A DNA stretch of 64,000 nucleotides from assembly GCF_964204865.1 (NCBI RefSeq), contig NC_135254.1, positions 2,547,001 to 2,611,000 of the forward strand. Direction: 5' to 3'. The stretch comes from Styela clava (taxonomy: Eukaryota; Chordata; Ascidiacea; Stolidobranchia; Styelidae). Shown here one piece after another: positions 38,908 to 51,432 of this stretch (positions within the stretch are counted from its first letter, which is position 1; every line of letters starts with the position of its first letter). Position numbers and translations under genes: made by a program. The notes under the pieces were generated by a model. That model was given only the letters and a program-made list of their open reading frames with translations. It searched no databases and was not told the DNA's origin.

Positions 38908-39495
38908 GATTTGTGACGATTGGTTACGCATCATGAATGAATGTTCTATGCTAAGTGTTGAGAAGAACTTCTCAACATTAAAAACGATATGTGCAAAAGT
39001 TGCAATTTTAATTGATTCGTCTGTGGGTAACGTGGAATACGATTCATTGCGTTCACTCTTTTATGTGATACATCGCGAGTTCTTTGCCATCCGATGGCAG
39101 AGTGAAGTTGAACAACTTTACAAAAAATAGCAAGGACCAGGGGGTGGTATATTAAACTATAAACAATGAGCCGCAGCTACGATACGTACCTTAAACATGG
39201 AATAATGATATTTCCGAATCTTGGCGCTCATTCTATTGCTCAATCAATGGCAACACAATCTCAATGTGAAACTGCAAACAAGGAATCAATCTAGAGACGG
39301 TTGGATAAAGGGATAACTTGGATAATGGCAAGGCATGTCATGGACTAATATCAATAAATGGATTGTAAGATTGGTCATGAGAAAGATAACACACCTAAAC
39401 GAGGATCAATACGGCCACAACTAATGAAAGCAACGTGGCCGCTCATTGACTTAACTCGTAAGCCAACAAGATATTGGTAGTGAGCAAATATATAA

Positions 39496-39658
39496 AAGGG
39501 ATAGCGCGAACGCAGTCCCCACTAGCAGAAATTACACGACCGAGTTATCCACATTCGGGATAATCGCTAGGGTCAATTTAGTCTGGGTGCAATGACTAAA
39601 CCTCGCCTAGGCAGAACCGCCTTTGTGATCGCGGTTGACTGCCTCGTCAGGTAAGTAT
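39496..39658 (-). ncRNA. U1: U1 snRNA copy 53
   Basis: CCCGAA loop 3 variant. The following spacer is shortened (719 bp to the next copy) and switches to the divergent family at about 40088. Confidence 0.92.
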
Positions 39659-40214
39659 GATTTGTGACGATTGGTTACGCATCATGAATGAATGTTCTAT
39701 GCTAAGTGTTGAGAAGAACTTCTCAACATTAAAAACGATATGTGCAAAAGTTGCAATTTTAATTGATTCGTCTGTGGGTAACGTGGAATACGATTCATTG
39801 CGTTCACTCTTTTATGTGATACATCGCGAGTTCTTTGCCATCCGATGGCAGAGTGAAGTTGAACAACTTTACAAAAAATAGCAGGACCAGGGGGTGGAAT
39901 ATTAAACTATAAACAAAGAGCCGCAGCTACGATACGTACCTTAAACAGGGAATAACGATATTTCCGAATCTTGGCGCTCATTCTATTGCTCAATCAATGG
40001 CAACACAATCTGAATGTGAAACTGCAAACAAGGAATCAATCTAGAGACGGTTGGATAAAGGGCTAACTTGGATAATGGCAAGGCATGAATATAACATACA
40101 TACTCTAACAATAACCCCGACGGCCACAACTAATGGAGCCATACGAAAATAGCGTGGCCGCTCATTGACCTAACTCGTATGCCAACAGGATATTAATAAG
40201 GAGCAAATACACAA

Positions 40215-40377
40215 AAGGGAGAGCGCGAACGCAGTCCCAACTAGCAGAAATTACACGACCGAGTTATCCACATTTGGGATAATCGCTAGGGTCAATTTAG
40301 TCTGGGTGCAATGACTAAACCTCGCCAAGGCAGAACCGGCTTCGTGATCGCGGTTGACTGCCTCGTCAGGTAAGTAT
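40215..40377 (-). ncRNA. U1: U1 snRNA copy 54, divergent, canonical loop 1
   Basis: Loop 1 is GAUCACGAAG with CCGG on the 3' stem. Other changes: CCUUGGCGAGG, GUUGGGACUG and CGCUCUCCC. Divergent promoter. Confidence 0.82.
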
Positions 40378-40959
40378 GATTTGTGACGATTGTTTGCGCA
40401 TCATGAATGAATGTTCTATGCTAAGGAAGAAGTTCTCAACAATAAAACGATATGTGCAAAAGTTGCAATTTTAATTGATTCGTCTGTCAGTAACGTAGAA
40501 TACGATTCATTGCGTTCAAATCTTTTATGTGATACATCGCGAGTTCTTTGCCATCCGATGGCAGATTGAAGCTGAACAACTTTACAAGAAATAGCAAGGA
40601 CCAGGGGTTGAAATATTAAACTATAAACAAAGAGCCGCAGCTCCGATACGTACCTTAAACGGAGAATAATGATATTTCCGAATCTTGGCGCTCATTCTAT
40701 TGCTCAATCAATGGCAACACAATCTGAATGTGAAACTGCAAATAAGGAATTAATCTAGAGACGGTTGTATAAAGGGATAATTTGGATAATGGCAAGGCAT
40801 GTCATGGAATAATATCAAAAAATGGATTGTAAGATTGGTCATGAGAAATATAACATACCCAAACGAGGATCAATACGGCAACATTTAATGAAAGCAACGT
40901 GGCCGCTCATTGACCTAACTCGTAAGCCAACAGGATATTGGTAATGAGCAAATTTATAA

Positions 40960-41122
40960 AAGGGATAGCGCGAACGCAGTCCCCACTAGCAGAAATTACA
41001 CGACCGAGTTATCCACATTTGGGATAATCGCTAGGGTCAATTCAGTCTGGGTGCAATGACTAAACCTCGCCTAGGCAGAAGCGCCTTCGTGATAACGGTT
41101 GACTGCCCCGTCAGGTAAGTAT
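40960..41122 (-). ncRNA. U1: U1 snRNA copy 55, canonical loop 1, chimeric unit
   Basis: Loop 1 AUCACGAAG is conserved but the stem is damaged (CCGUU, GGCGCUU). Loop 2 stem has GACUGAA. After the RNA start the promoter is of the main family, because the 8349-bp duplication junction falls at 41125-41137. Confidence 0.82.
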
Positions 41123-41799
41123 AGTTTGTGACGATTGGTTACGCATCATGAATGAATGTTCTATGCTAAGTGTTGAGAAGAACTTCTCAACATTAAAAAC
41201 GATATGTGCAAAAGTTGCAATTTTAATTGATTCGTCTGTGGGTAACGTGGAATACGATTCATTGCGTTCACTCTTTTATGTGATACATCGCGAGTTCTTT
41301 GCCATCCGATGGCAGAGTGAAGTTGAACAACTTTACAAAAAATAGCAAGGACCAGGGGGTGGTATATTAAACTATAAACAATGAGCCGCAGCTACGATAC
41401 GTACCTTAAACATGGAATAATGATATTTCCGAATCTTGGCGCTCATTCTATTGCTCAATCAATGGCAACACAATCTGAATGTGAAACTGCAAACAAGGAA
41501 TCAATCTAGAGACGGTTGGATAAAGGGATAACTTGGATAATGGCAAGGCATGTCATGGACTAATATCAATAAATGGATTGTAAGATTGGTCATGAGAAAG
41601 ATAACACACCTAAACGAGGATCAATACGGCCACAACTAATGAAATGGACTAATATCAATAAATGGATTGTAAGATTGGTCATGAGAAAGATAACACACCT
41701 AAACGAGGATCAATACGGCCACAACTAATGAAAGCAACGTGGCCGCTCATTGACTTAACTCGTAAGCCAACAAGATATTGGTAGTGAGCAAATATATAA

Positions 41800-41962
41800 A
41801 AGGGATAGCGCGAACGCAGTCCCCACTAGCAGAAATTACACGACCGAGTTATCCACATTCGGGATAATCGCTAGGGTCAATTTAGTCTGGGTGCAATGAC
41901 TAAACCTCGCCTAGGCAGAACCGCCTTTGTGATCGCGGTTGACTGCCTCGTCAGGTAAGTAT
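41800..41962 (-). ncRNA. U1: U1 snRNA copy 56
   Basis: Duplicate of copy 45 (offset 8349): CCCGAA loop 3 with the divergent promoter. Confidence 0.9.
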
Positions 41963-42558
41963 GATTTGTGACGATTGGTTACGCATCATGAATGAATGTT
42001 CTATGCTAAGGAAGAAGTTCTCAACAATAAAAACGATTTGTGCAAAAGCTGCAATTTTAATTGATTCGTCTGTCAGTAACGTAGAATATGATTCATTGCG
42101 TTCAAATCTTTTATGTTGATACATCGCGAGTTCTTTGCCATCCGATGGCAGAATGAAGCTGAACAACTTTACAAGAAATAGCAAGAACCAGGGGTTGAAA
42201 TATTAAACTATAAACAAAGAGCCACAGCTCCGATACGTACCTTAAACGGAGAATAATGATATTTCCGAATCTTGGCGCTCATTCTATTGCTCAATCAATG
42301 GCAACACAATCTGAATGTGAAACTGCAAACAAGGAATCAATCTAGAGACGGTTGGATAAAGGGCTAACTTGGATAATGGCAAGACATGTCATGGACTAAT
42401 ATCAATAAATAAATTAATAAATGGATTGTAAGATTGGTCATGAGAAATTTAACACACCCAAACGAGGATCAATACGGCCACAACTAATGAAAGCAACGTG
42501 GCCGCTCATTGACTTAACCCGTAAGCCAACAGGATATTGGTAGTGAGCAAATATATAA

Positions 42559-42721
42559 AAGGGATAGCGCGAACGCAGTCCCCTCTAGCAGAAATTACAC
42601 GACCGAGTTATCCACATTTGGGATAATCGCTAGGGTCATTTTAGTCTGGGTGCAATGACTAAACCTCGCCTAGGCAGAACCGCCTTTGTGATCGCGGTTG
42701 ACTGCCTCGTCAGGTAAGTAT
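42559..42721 (-). ncRNA. U1: U1 snRNA copy 57
   Basis: Duplicate of copy 46, with the same two changes. Confidence 0.91.
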
Positions 42722-43309
42722 GATTTGTGACGATTGGTTACGCATCATGAATGAATGTTCTATGCTAAGTGTTGAGAAGAACTTCTCAACATTAAAAACG
42801 ATATGTGCAAAAGTTGCAATTTTAATTGATTCGTCTGTGGGTAACGTGGAATACGATTCATTGCGTTCACTCTTTTATGTGATACATCGCGAGTTCTTTG
42901 CCATCCGATGGCAGAGTGAAGTTGAACAACTTTACAAAAAATAGCAAGGACCAGGGGGTGGTATATTAAACTATAAACAATGAGCCGCAGCTACGATACG
43001 TACCTTAAACATGGAATAATGATATTTCCGAATCTTGGCGCTCATTCTATTGCTCAATCAATGGCAACACAATCTGAATGTGAAACTGCAAACAAGGAAT
43101 CAATCTAGAGACGGTTGGATAAAGGGATAACTTGGATAATGGCAAGGCATGTCATGGACTAATATCAATAAATGGATTGTAAGATTGGTCATGAGAAAGA
43201 TAACACACCTAAACGAGGATCAATACGGCCACAACTAATGAAAGCAACGTGGCCGCTCATTGACTTAACTCGTAAGCCAACAAGATATTGGTAGTGAGCA
43301 AATATATAA

Positions 43310-43472
43310 AAGGGATAGCGCGAACGCAGTCCCCACTAGCAGAAATTACACGACCGAGTTATCCACATTCGGGATAATCGCTAGGGTCAATTTAGTCTGG
43401 GTGCAATGACTAAACCTCGCCTAGGCAGAACCGCCTTTGTGATCGCGGTTGACTGCCTCGTCAGGTAAGTAT
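43310..43472 (-). ncRNA. U1: U1 snRNA copy 58
   Basis: Duplicate of copy 47. Confidence 0.92.
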
Positions 43473-44071
43473 GATTTGTGACGATTGGTTACGCATCATG
43501 AATGAATGTTCTATGCTAAGTGTTGAGAAGAACTTCTCAACATTAAAAACGATATGTGCAAAAGTTGCAATTTTAATTGATTCGTCTGTGGGTAACGTGG
43601 AATACGATTCATTGCGTTCACTCTTTTATGTGATACATCGTGAGTTCTTTGCCATCCGATGGCAGAGTGAAGTTGAACAACTTTACAAAAAATAGCAGGA
43701 CCAGGGGGTGGAATATTAAACTATAAACAAAGAGCCGCAGCTACGATACGTACCTTAAACAGGGAATAATGATATTTCCGAATCTTGGCGCTCATTCTAT
43801 TGCTCAATCAATGGCAACACAATCTGAATGTGAAACTGCAAACAAAGAATCAATCTAGAGACGGTTGGATAAAGGGCTAACTTGGATAATGGCAAGGCAT
43901 GTCATGGACTAATATCAATAAATAAATTAATAAATAGATTGTAAGATTGGTCATGAGAAATTTAACACACCCAAACGAGGATCAATACGGCCACAACTAA
44001 TGAAAGCAACGTGGCCGCTCATTGACTTAACCCGTAAGCCAACAGGATATTGGTAGTGAGCAAATATATAA

Positions 44072-44234
44072 AAGGGATAGCGCGAACGCAGTCTCCACTA
44101 GCAGAAATTACACGACCGAGTTATCCACATTTGGGATAATCGCTAGGGTCAATTTAGTCTGGGTGCAATGACTAAACCTCGCCTAGGCAGAACCGCCTTT
44201 GTGATCGCGGTTGACTGCCTCGTCAGGTAAGTAT
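44072..44234 (-). ncRNA. U1: U1 snRNA copy 59
   Basis: Duplicate of copy 48, with the same stem-4 change. Confidence 0.91.
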
Positions 44235-44821
44235 GATTTGTGACGATTGGTTACGCATCATGAATGAATGTTCTATGCTAAGTGTTGAGAAGAACTTCTC
44301 AACATTAAAAACGATATGTGCAAAAGTTGCAATTTTAATTGATTCGTCTGTGGGTAACATGGAATACGATTCATTGCGTTCACTCTTTATGTGATACATC
44401 GCGAGTTCTTTGCCATCCGATGGCAGAGTGAAGTTGAACAACTTTACAAAAAATAGCAAGGACCAGGGGGTGGAATATTAAACTATAAACAATGAGCCGC
44501 AGCTACGATACGTACCTTAAACATGGAATAATGATATTTCCGAATCTTGGCGCTCATTCTATTGCTCAATCAATGGCAACACAATCTGAATGTGAAACTG
44601 CAAACAAGGAATCAATCTAGAGACGGTTGGATAAAGGGATAACTTGGATAATGGCAAGGCATGTCATGGACTAATATCAATAAATGGATTGTAAGATTGG
44701 TCATGAGAAAGATAACACACCCAAACGAGGATCAATACGGCCACAACTAATGAAAGCAACGTGGCCGCTCATTGACTTAACTCGTAAGCCAACAAGATAT
44801 TGGTAGTGAGCAAATATATAA

Positions 44822-44984
44822 AAGGGATAGCGCGAACGCAGTCCCCACTAGCAGAAATTACACGACCGAGTTATCCACATTTGGGATAATCGCTAGGGTC
44901 AATTTAGTCTGGGTGCAATGACTAAACCTCGCCTAGGCAGAACCGCCTTTGTGATCGCGGTTGACTGCCTCGTCAGGTAAGTAT
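44822..44984 (-). ncRNA. U1: U1 snRNA copy 60
   Basis: Duplicate of copy 49, majority RNA. Confidence 0.93.
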
Positions 44985-45583
44985 GATTTGTGACGATTGG
45001 TTACGCATCATGAATGAATGTTCTATGCTAAGTGTTGAGAAGAACTTCTCAACATTAAAAACGATATGTGCAAAAGTTGCAATTTTAATTGATTCGTCTG
45101 TGGGTAACGTGGAATACGATTCATTGCGTTCACTCTGTTATGTGATACATCGCGAGTTCTTTGCCATCCGATTTCAGAGTGAAGTTGAACAACTTTACAA
45201 AAAATAGCAGGACCAGGGGGTGGAATATTAAACTATAAACAAAGAGCCGCAGCTACGATACGTACCTTAAACAGGGAATAATGATATTTCCGAATCTTGG
45301 CGCTCATTCTATTGCTCAATCAATGGCAACACAATCTGAATGTGAAACTGCAAACAAGGAATCAATCTAGAGACGGTTGGATAAAGGGCTAACTTGGATA
45401 ATGGCAAGGCATGTCATGGACTAATATCAATAAATAAATTAATAAATAGATTGTAAGATTGGTCATGAGAAATTTAACACACCCAAACGAGGATCAATAC
45501 GGCCACAACTAATGAAAGCAACGTGGCCGCTCATTGACTTAACCCGTAAGCCAACAGGATATTGGTAGTGAGCAAATATATAA

Positions 45584-45746
45584 AAGGGATAGCGCGAACG
45601 CAGTCCCCACTAGCAGAAATTACACGACCGAGTTATCCACATTAGGGATAATCGCTAGGGTCAATTTAGTCTGGGTGCAATGACTAAACCTCGCCTAGGC
45701 AGAACCGCCTTTGTGATCGCGGTTGACTGCCTCGTCAGGTAAGTAT
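45584..45746 (-). ncRNA. U1: U1 snRNA copy 61
   Basis: Duplicate of copy 50, CCCUAA loop 3. Confidence 0.92.
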
Positions 45747-46334
45747 GATTTGTGACGATTGGTTACGCATCATGAATGAATGTTCTATGCTAAGTGTTGA
45801 GAAGAACTTCTCAACATTAAAAACGATATGTGCAAAAGTTGCAATTTTAATTGATTCGTCTGTGGGTAACGTGGAATACGATTCATTGCGTTCACTCTTT
45901 TATGTGATACATCGCGAGTTCTTTGCCATCCGATGGCAGAGTGAAGTTGAACAACTTTACAAAAAATAGCAAGGACCAGGGGGTGGAATATTAAACTATA
46001 AACAAAGAGCCGCAGCTACGATACGTACCTTAAACAGGGAATAATGATATTTCCGAATCTTGGCGCTCATTCTATTGCTCAATCAATGGCAACACAATCT
46101 GAATATGAAACTGCAAACAAGGAATCAATCTAGAGACGGTTGGATAAAGGGATAATTTGGATAATGGCAAGGCATGTCATGGAATAATATCAAAAAATGG
46201 ATTGTAAGATTGGTCATGAGAAATATAACATACCCAAACGAGGATCAATACGGCAACATTTAATGAAAGCAACGTGGCCGCTCATTGACCTAACTCGTAA
46301 GCCAACAGGATATTGGTAGTGAGCAAATATATAA

Positions 46335-46497
46335 AAGGAATAGCGCGAACGCAGTACCCACTAGCAGAAATTACACGACCGAGTTATTCACATTTGGGAC
46401 AATTGCTAGGGTCAATTTAGTCTGGGTGCAATGACTAAACCTCGCCTAGGCAAAACCGGCTTCGTGATCGCGGTTGACTGCCTCGTCAGGTAAGTAT
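46335..46497 (-). ncRNA. U1: U1 snRNA copy 62, divergent, canonical loop 1
   Basis: Duplicate of copy 51, with the same substitutions. Confidence 0.8.
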
Positions 46498-47093
46498 GAT
46501 TTGTGACGATTGTTTGCGCATCATGAATGAATGTTCTATGCTAAGGAAGAAGTTCTCAACAATAAAAACGATTTGTGCAAAAGTTGCAATTTTAATTGAT
46601 TCGTCTGTCAGTAACGTAGAATATGATTCATTGCGTTCAAATCTTTTATGTTGATACATCGCGAGTTCTTTGCCATCCGATGGCAGAATGAAGCTGAACA
46701 ACTTTACAAGAAATAGCAAGAACCAGGGGTTGAAATATTAAACTATAAACAAAGAGCCACAGCTCCGATACGTACCTTAAACGGAGAATAATGATATTTC
46801 CGAATCTTGGCGCTCATTCTATTGCTCAATCAATGGCAACACAATCTGAATGTGAAACTGCAAACAAGGAATCAATCTAGAGACGGTTGGATAAAGGGCT
46901 AACTTGGATAATGGCAAGGCATGTCATGGACTAATATCAATAAATAAATTAATAAATGGATTGTAAGATTGGTCATGAGAAATTTAACACACCCAAACGA
47001 GGATCAATACGGCCACAACTAATGAAAGCAACGTGGCCGCTCATTGACTTAACCCGTAAGCCAACAGGATATTGGTAGTGAGCAAATATATAA

Positions 47094-47256
47094 AAGGGAT
47101 AGCGCGAACGCAGTCCCCACTAGCAGAAATTACACGACCGAGTTATCCACATTTGGGATAATCGCTAGGGTCAATTTAGTCTGGGTGCAATGACTAAACC
47201 TCGCCTAGGCAGAACCGCCTTTGTGATCGCGGTTGACTGCCTCGTCAGGTAAGTAT
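47094..47256 (-). ncRNA. U1: U1 snRNA copy 63
   Basis: Duplicate of copy 52, majority RNA. Confidence 0.93.
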
Positions 47257-47844
47257 GATTTGTGACGATTGGTTACGCATCATGAATGAATGTTCTATGC
47301 TAAGTGTTGAGAAGAACTTCTCAACATTAAAAACGATATGTGCAAAAGTTGCAATTTTAATTGATTCGTCTGTGGGTAACGTGGAATACGATTCATTGCG
47401 TTCACTCTTTTATGTGATACATCGCGAGTTCTTTGCCATCCGATGGCAGAGTGAAGTTGAACAACTTTACAAAAAATAGCAAGGACCAGGGGGTGGTATA
47501 TTAAACTATAAACAATGAGCCGCAGCTACGATACGTACCTTAAACATGGAATAATGATATTTCCGAATCTTGGCGCTCATTCTATTGCTCAATCAATGGC
47601 AACACAATCTCAATGTGAAACTGCAAACAAGGAATCAATCTAGAGACGGTTGGATAAAGGGATAACTTGGATAATGGCAAGGCATGTCATGGACTAATAT
47701 CAATAAATGGATTGTAAGATTGGTCATGAGAAAGATAACACACCTAAACGAGGATCAATACGGCCACAACTAATGAAAGCAACGTGGCCGCTCATTGACT
47801 TAACTCGTAAGCCAACAAGATATTGGTAGTGAGCAAATATATAA

Positions 47845-48007
47845 AAGGGATAGCGCGAACGCAGTCCCCACTAGCAGAAATTACACGACCGAGTTATCCA
47901 CATTCGGGATAATCGCTAGGGTCAATTTAGTCTGGGTGCAATGACTAAACCTCGCCTAGGCAGAACCGCCTTTGTGATCGCGGTTGACTGCCTCGTCAGG
48001 TAAGTAT
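47845..48007 (-). ncRNA. U1: U1 snRNA copy 64
   Basis: Duplicate of copy 53, CCCGAA loop 3. Confidence 0.92.
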
Positions 48008-48563
48008 GATTTGTGACGATTGGTTACGCATCATGAATGAATGTTCTATGCTAAGTGTTGAGAAGAACTTCTCAACATTAAAAACGATATGTGCAAAAGT
48101 TGCAATTTTAATTGATTCGTCTGTGGGTAACGTGGAATACGATTCATTGCGTTCACTCTTTTATGTGATACATCGCGAGTTCTTTGCCATCCGATGGCAG
48201 AGTGAAGTTGAACAACTTTACAAAAAATAGCAGGACCAGGGGGTGGAATATTAAACTATAAACAAAGAGCCGCAGCTACGATACGTACCTTAAACAGGGA
48301 ATAACGATATTTCCGAATCTTGGCGCTCATTCTATTGCTCAATCAATGGCAACACAATCTGAATGTGAAACTGCAAACAAGGAATCAATCTAGAGACGGT
48401 TGGATAAAGGGCTAACTTGGATAATGGCAAGGCATGAATATAACATACATACTCTAACAATAACCCCGACGGCCACAACTAATGGAGCCATACGAAAATA
48501 GCGTGGCCGCTCATTGACCTAACTCGTATGCCAACAGGATATTAATAAGGAGCAAATACACAA

Positions 48564-48726
48564 AAGGGAGAGCGCGAACGCAGTCCCAACTAGCAGAAAT
48601 TACACGACCGAGTTATCCACATTTGGGATAATCGCTAGGGTCAATTTAGTCTGGGTGCAATGACTAAACCTCGCCAAGGCAGAACCGGCTTCGTGATCGC
48701 GGTTGACTGCCTCGTCAGGTAAGTAT
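48564..48726 (-). ncRNA. U1: U1 snRNA copy 65, divergent, canonical loop 1
   Basis: Duplicate of copy 54. Its unit holds the one difference I noticed between the two 8349-bp blocks (48915 A, 40566 T), outside the RNA. Confidence 0.82.
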
Positions 48727-49308
48727 GATTTGTGACGATTGTTTGCGCATCATGAATGAATGTTCTATGCTAAGGAAGAAGTTCTCAACAATAAAACGAT
48801 ATGTGCAAAAGTTGCAATTTTAATTGATTCGTCTGTCAGTAACGTAGAATACGATTCATTGCGTTCAAATCTTTTATGTGATACATCGCGAGTTCTTTGC
48901 CATCCGATGGCAGAATGAAGCTGAACAACTTTACAAGAAATAGCAAGGACCAGGGGTTGAAATATTAAACTATAAACAAAGAGCCGCAGCTCCGATACGT
49001 ACCTTAAACGGAGAATAATGATATTTCCGAATCTTGGCGCTCATTCTATTGCTCAATCAATGGCAACACAATCTGAATGTGAAACTGCAAATAAGGAATT
49101 AATCTAGAGACGGTTGTATAAAGGGATAATTTGGATAATGGCAAGGCATGTCATGGAATAATATCAAAAAATGGATTGTAAGATTGGTCATGAGAAATAT
49201 AACATACCCAAACGAGGATCAATACGGCAACATTTAATGAAAGCAACGTGGCCGCTCATTGACCTAACTCGTAAGCCAACAGGATATTGGTAATGAGCAA
49301 ATTTATAA

Positions 49309-49471
49309 AAGGGATAGCGCGAACGCAGTCCCCACTAGCAGAAATTACACGACCGAGTTATCCACATTTGGGATAATCGCTAGGGTCAATTCAGTCTGGG
49401 TGCAATGACTAAACCTCGCCTAGGCAGAAGCGCCTTCGTGATAACGGTTGACTGCCCCGTCAGGTAAGTAT
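49309..49471 (-). ncRNA. U1: U1 snRNA copy 66, canonical loop 1
   Basis: RNA equal to copy 55, but here the promoter stays divergent: TGTTGAGA and TCTCAACA arms remain, separated by a longer spacer (TAGAAGT). Confidence 0.82.
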
Positions 49472-50027
49472 AGTTTGTGACGATTGATTGCGCATCATGA
49501 ATGAATGTTCTATGCTAAATGTTGAGATAGAAGTTCTCAACAATAAAAACGATATTTGCAAAAGTTGCAATTTTAATTGATTCGTTTGTCAGTAACGTAG
49601 AATACGATTTCTTGAGTTCAGATATTTTATGTGATAGATCGCGAGTTCTTTGCCATCTAATGGCAGAATGAAGCCGAACAACTTTAAAAGAAATAGCAAA
49701 GAGCCAGGGTTTGAAATATTAAACTATAAACAAAGAGCCACAGCCCCAATACGTACCTTGGACAGCAAATAATGATACTTCCAAATTTTGGCGCTCATCC
49801 TATTGCACAATCAATGGCAACACAATCTGAATGTGGAACTACAAATATGGAATCAATCTAGATACGGTTGGATAAAGGGACAGCTTAGATAATGGCAAGG
49901 CATGAATATAACATACTCTAACAATAATCCCGACGGCCACAACTAATGGAGCCATACGAAAATAGCGTGGCCGCTCATTGACCTAACTCGTATGCCAACA
50001 GGATATTAATAAGGAGCAAATACACAA

Positions 50028-50190
50028 AAGGGAGAGCGCGAACGCAGTCCCCACTAGCAGAAATTAAACGACCGAGTTATCCACATTTGGGATAATCGCT
50101 AGGGTCAATTTAGTCTGGGTGCAATGACTAAACCTCGCCTAGGCAGAACCGGCTTCGTGATCGCGGTTGACTGCCCCGTCAGGTAAGTAT
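50028..50190 (-). ncRNA. U1: U1 snRNA copy 67, divergent, canonical loop 1
   Basis: Loop 1 GAUCACGAAG with CCGG 3' stem, CGCUCUCCC in stem 4, and GUUUAAUUUCUG before the Sm site. The promoter has an extra ~30 bp (773 bp to the next copy). Confidence 0.8.
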
Positions 50191-50800
50191 GATTTGTGAC
50201 GATTGTTTGTGCAATATGAATGAATGTTCTATGCTAAGGAAGAAGTTCTCAACAAATAAAAACGAAATTTGCAAAAGTACGATAAGAACGATATGTGCAA
50301 AAGTTGCAATTTTAATTGATTCGTCTGTCAGTAACGTAGAATACGATTCATTGCGTTCAAATCTTTTATGTGATACATCGCGAGTTCTTTGCCATCCGAT
50401 GGCAGAATGAAGCTGAACAACTTTACGAGAAATAGCAAGGACCAGGGGTTGAAATATTAAACTATAAACAAAGAGCCGCAGCTCCGATACGTACCTTAAA
50501 CGGAGAATAATGATATTTCCGAATCTTGGCGCTCATTCTATTGTTCAATCAATGGCAACACAATCTGAATGTGAAACTGCAAATAATGAATCAATCTAGA
50601 TACGGTTGGATAAAGGGATAATTTGGATAATGGCAAGGCATGTCATGGAATAATATCAAAAAATGGATTGTAAGATTGGTCATGAGAAATATAACATACC
50701 CAAACGAGGATCAATACGGCAACATTTAATGAAAGCAACGTGGCCGCTCATTGACCTAACTCGTAAGCCAACAGGATATTGGAAGTGAGCAAATATATAA

Positions 50801-50963
50801 AAATGATAGCGCGAACGCAGTCCCCACTAGCAGAAATTACACGACCGAGTTATCCACATTTGGGATAATCGCTAGGGTCAATTCAGTCTGGGTGCAATGA
50901 CTAAACCTCGCCTAGGCAGAACCGCCTTCGTGATCGCGGTTGACTGCCCCGTCAGGTAAGTAT
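50801..50963 (-). ncRNA. U1: U1 snRNA copy 68, last copy, canonical stem-loop 1
   Basis: The only copy with both the conserved loop GAUCACGAAG and a fully paired CCGC/GCGG stem. The Sm site and loop 2 are intact. The 3' side of stem 4 is damaged (CGCUAUCAUUU), so the 3' end is weak. It may keep the ancestral form of the array at its decaying edge. Confidence 0.85.
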
Positions 50964-51432
50964 GGTTTGTGACGATTGATTGCGCACCATGAATGAATGT
51001 TCTATGCTAAGGAAGGAGTTCTCAACAATAAAAACGATATTTGCAAAAGTTCCAATTTTAATTGATTCGTTTGTCAGTAACGTAGAATACGATTTCTTGA
51101 GTTCAGATATTTTATGTGATACATCGCGAGTTCTTTGCCATCTAATGGCAGAATGAAGCCGAACAACTTTACGAGAAATAGCAAAGAGCCAGGGTTTGAA
51201 ATATTAAACTATAAACAAAGAGCCACAGCCCCAATACGTACCTTGAACAGCAAATAATGATATTTCCAAATTTTGGCGCTCATTCTTTTGCACAATCAAT
51301 GGCAACACAATCTGAATGTGGAACTACAAATATGGAATCAATCTAGATACGGTTGGATAAAGGGACAGCTTGGATAATGGCAAGGCATGAATATAACATA
51401 CTCTAACAATAATCCCGACGGCTTCTGTCTAA

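Larger units (their letters stand above)
32776..41124 (-). repeat. 8349-bp higher-order repeat, first block
   Basis: Eleven units with U1 copies 45-55. It repeats at 41125-49473 with every small variant in the same order. The exact junction lies in the shared 13 bases TTTGTGACGATTG at 41125-41137. Confidence 0.9.
41125..49473 (-). repeat. 8349-bp higher-order repeat, second block
   Basis: Copies 56-66. I noticed only one base difference from the first block (40566 T, 48915 A). It looks like a very recent unequal crossover, or an assembly duplication. Confidence 0.9.
1..51419 (-). repeat. Tandem array of 68 U1 snRNA gene units
   Basis: Head-to-tail units hold one U1 gene each, all transcribed leftward (minus strand). 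The unit from one U1 3' side to the next is mainly 751 or 763 bp; the 12-bp difference is an extra AAATAAATTAAT-like stretch. Other lengths come from small deletions (705, 734, 737, 732, 719) or partial duplications (840, 1015). Each unit runs, on the plus strand: U1 gene (reverse complement), promoter side, about 400 bp of spacer, then a CGGCCAC/GTGGCCG inverted repeat before the next U1. The left end is cut by the window at a unit boundary; the right end stops inside a unit at 51419. Left units are very alike and right-edge units diverge, as expected for concerted evolution with decayed array edges. Copy number depends on assembly accuracy. Confidence 0.95.

Noticed and set aside
1-51419. 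CRISPR array or centromeric satellite
   Set aside because: Units are 750 bp with a structured RNA gene, not short repeats with unique spacers, and each contains a full U1 gene.
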